Below are positions 62,855 through 64,000 of a stretch of DNA of 64,000 bases, piece after piece (within the stretch, counting starts at the first letter, position 1; the number at the start of each line of letters is the position of its first letter). Made by a program: the position numbers and the translations under genes. The notes under the pieces are model-generated. The model saw only the letters and a program-made list of their open reading frames with translations. It did no database searches and was not told the DNA's origin. This stretch comes from Terriglobus sp. TAA 43 (lineage in GTDB: Bacteria > Acidobacteriota > Terriglobia > Terriglobales > Acidobacteriaceae). The DNA lies in contig NZ_JUGR01000004.1 in assembly GCF_000800015.1 (NCBI RefSeq), positions 62,001 through 126,000 of the forward strand, given 5' to 3'.

Positions 62855-62879
62855 GTGTGGATGAGCGATCTCTTTGATT

Positions 62880-64000
62880 CTACCGGAGAAGGTCGCTGTG
62901 CGAAGATTCATCGCGCTTTGCCGCGATGATTAGGAAACCTAACCCCATCAAAGACAGCGCGCCTCCCGCCCACTGATCCCACGGCTTGCGATAGCGCGCT
63001 TCCACACGATGGAGCCCAACGCTGTGCAGAGGTACAGCAAGAAGCCCGTCCGGGCGCTGCGGTAAGGCGTTTTGCTCCACACCGTCCAGCAACACATGCC
63101 AGCCGTAAAAGGGACGCAGGCGAACGATCAATACATCGTTGGCGTGAGTCGCGTTCGGTGTGAAGATGAGATCGTCAGAATGCGGAATCTGCTCCGCTGG
63201 CAGCGGCGTCCCTTTCGGAAACGAACCGTTGCCGCTCGCCGGTTGATTGCGCACATCCTGAGCGATCCACGCAGCAGGAAGCTTGATCTTCAGTACATCA
63301 TTGTCATCGTGCACGGGAGTGTATTCGTCCGTCTGCTCAAAGCCATCGCCACGGTGAAAGAACATCCATTGCGGTGCAAGCCCTTCTTCGTCATCGCAAC
63401 CCTGACGGAAGATGGGATTGGCAAGACCGTAGGCGGCGGCGAGGGTCAGCACTAAACCTGCCACCACCCATATCGTATTGGTCTTCCGTGTGACTGCGTG
63501 AGATGCAGTGATCCGCTTCACCATCAACGTCACCACGACCACGGAAACCGCGCCCTGCATGGCAAGAAAACGCCAAGGGAATTGCAGAAAGTTCAGTTGC
63601 GGGGCGTGATGCCAAACGGGGCCAGAGAGTGGCGTCTGCAGCACAAGAACAATCACGCTGTAGATCATCAGCACAGGCACAACGATGCGCCACGCATCGT
63701 GTTGCTTCAGGGATGCGTCGCGGTCGTGCATGCCAGCGAAGGCCCGCACATGTTTGCGCTGCAGCATCCAAGTTACGCCGCCACACACTAGCGCTGCTGC
63801 CACCAGCACAACTGCAATGGTGGAGGAGTGAAGCAGGACGCCGTTGTGAAACTCATCCTTCGAGTATGCGAAAAGATAGTTCGCCTCAGGGCTGGCGGCA
63901 GGCGTTAGCGCTGCGTTCAGCGTGATGAATTTGCGTTCCATGGCGAAAGGGAAAAGGTAAAACGCATCAAGCAGAACGCCCAGCAGAAACCCTACGGTCA
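62880..64000 (-). CDS. Polytopic membrane protein, YfhO/PTPS-related type, N-terminus cut by window edge
   Basis: The frame is open to the right edge: codons upstream of the apparent ATG at 63941 read TVGFLLGVLLDAFYLFPF without a stop and form a membrane helix, so the gene is truncated here and 63941 is probably not the start. The visible 373 codons hold about five helices, a soluble periplasmic stretch with a C-terminal beta domain (VRLRPFYGWHVLLDGVEQNALPQRPDGLLAVPL, a YfhO-like tail), then one last helix. Such proteins may be glycosyltransferases or flippase partners; unproven. It precedes ispA by 25 bases. Confidence 0.7.
   Translation of the reverse strand, partial: TVGFLLGVLLDAFYLFPFAMERKFITLNAALTPAASPEANYLFAYSKDEFHNGVLLHSSTIAVVLVAAALVCGGVTWMLQRKHVRAFAGMHDRDASLKQHDAWRIVVPVLMIYSVIVLVLQTPLSGPVWHHAPQLNFLQFPWRFLAMQGAVSVVVVTLMVKRITASHAVTRKTNTIWVVAGLVLTLAAAYGLANPIFRQGCDDEEGLAPQWMFFHRGDGFEQTDEYTPVHDDNDVLKIKLPAAWIAQDVRNQPASGNGSFPKGTPLPAEQIPHSDDLIFTPNATHANDVLIVRLRPFYGWHVLLDGVEQNALPQRPDGLLAVPLHSVGLHRVEARYRKPWDQWAGGALSLMGLGFLIIAAKRDESSHSDLLR

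Overview
The window looks like chromosomal DNA of an Acidobacteriota species, most likely family Acidobacteriaceae (Terriglobus, Granulicella or Edaphobacter type; the genus cannot be fixed by eye). The evidence is a moderately GC-rich sequence, two VWFA-related proteins of the acidobacterial TIGR03436 type, a PadR-linked TIGR03435 protein, many secreted glycoside hydrolases, and dispersed intergenic repeats of the HPER(S/N)E type. I saw no rRNA, tRNA, CRISPR array, insertion sequence or integrase.

Layout. 1-3 kb: a truncated secreted protein and a GH92 mannosidase. 3-5.3 kb: a three-gene operon (two-domain VOC dioxygenase, carboxylesterase, MarR regulator) resembling the Bacillus mhq quinone-stress genes. 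5.3-12 kb: small unknown proteins, glgC, a beta-barrel protein, tatA, ppk2, a secreted unknown and gcvT. 12-19.5 kb: an accessory zone with an APH-fold kinase, PadR/TIGR03435 pair, two TetR regulators facing redox enzymes (FAD monooxygenase, SDR), a triple intergenic repeat and several palindromic operator candidates. 19.7-24.2 kb: dTDP-rhamnose genes rfbBAD with convergent rfbC, then an EamA exporter. 24.3-28.6 kb: two VWA proteins and a PAS histidine kinase/response regulator pair.

28.6-41.9 kb is dominated by histidine biosynthesis on the minus strand. A 27-residue leader peptide with eight His codons is followed by a terminator hairpin and then hisI-hisG-hisD-hisC-hisB-(3-TM protein)-(Imm50-like)-hisH-(YcxB-like)-hisF. 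hisA lies further down, behind a GH63-type glucosidase and a convergent GH43-like gene. The leader has the architecture of a translation-dependent his attenuator and is the strongest regulatory find here. The three passenger genes are tightly spaced or translationally coupled with his genes.

42-64 kb: a ComEA-like helix-hairpin-helix protein, phosphoglucomutase, a 1320-residue secreted protein alternating collagen-like repeats with ten CBM5/12-like modules, two cold-shock proteins, cmk, a beta-barrel protein, citrate synthase with a good sigma70-type promoter, a ThiO-like oxidase, a coiled-coil membrane protein, a TonB-like protein, PolX, a NUDIX hydrolase, bshC (bacillithiol), a GH28 pectinase, and a membrane protein (cut by the right edge) followed by ispA and a SufT/MIP18-type factor.

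Metabolic themes are glycan turnover (GH92, GH63, GH43, GH28), glucose-1-phosphate use (Pgm, GlgC, RfbA), thiol/electrophile defence (mhq-like operon, BshC) and histidine synthesis. Several genes appear to use TTG or GTG starts, and at least one (position 5342) looks leaderless.
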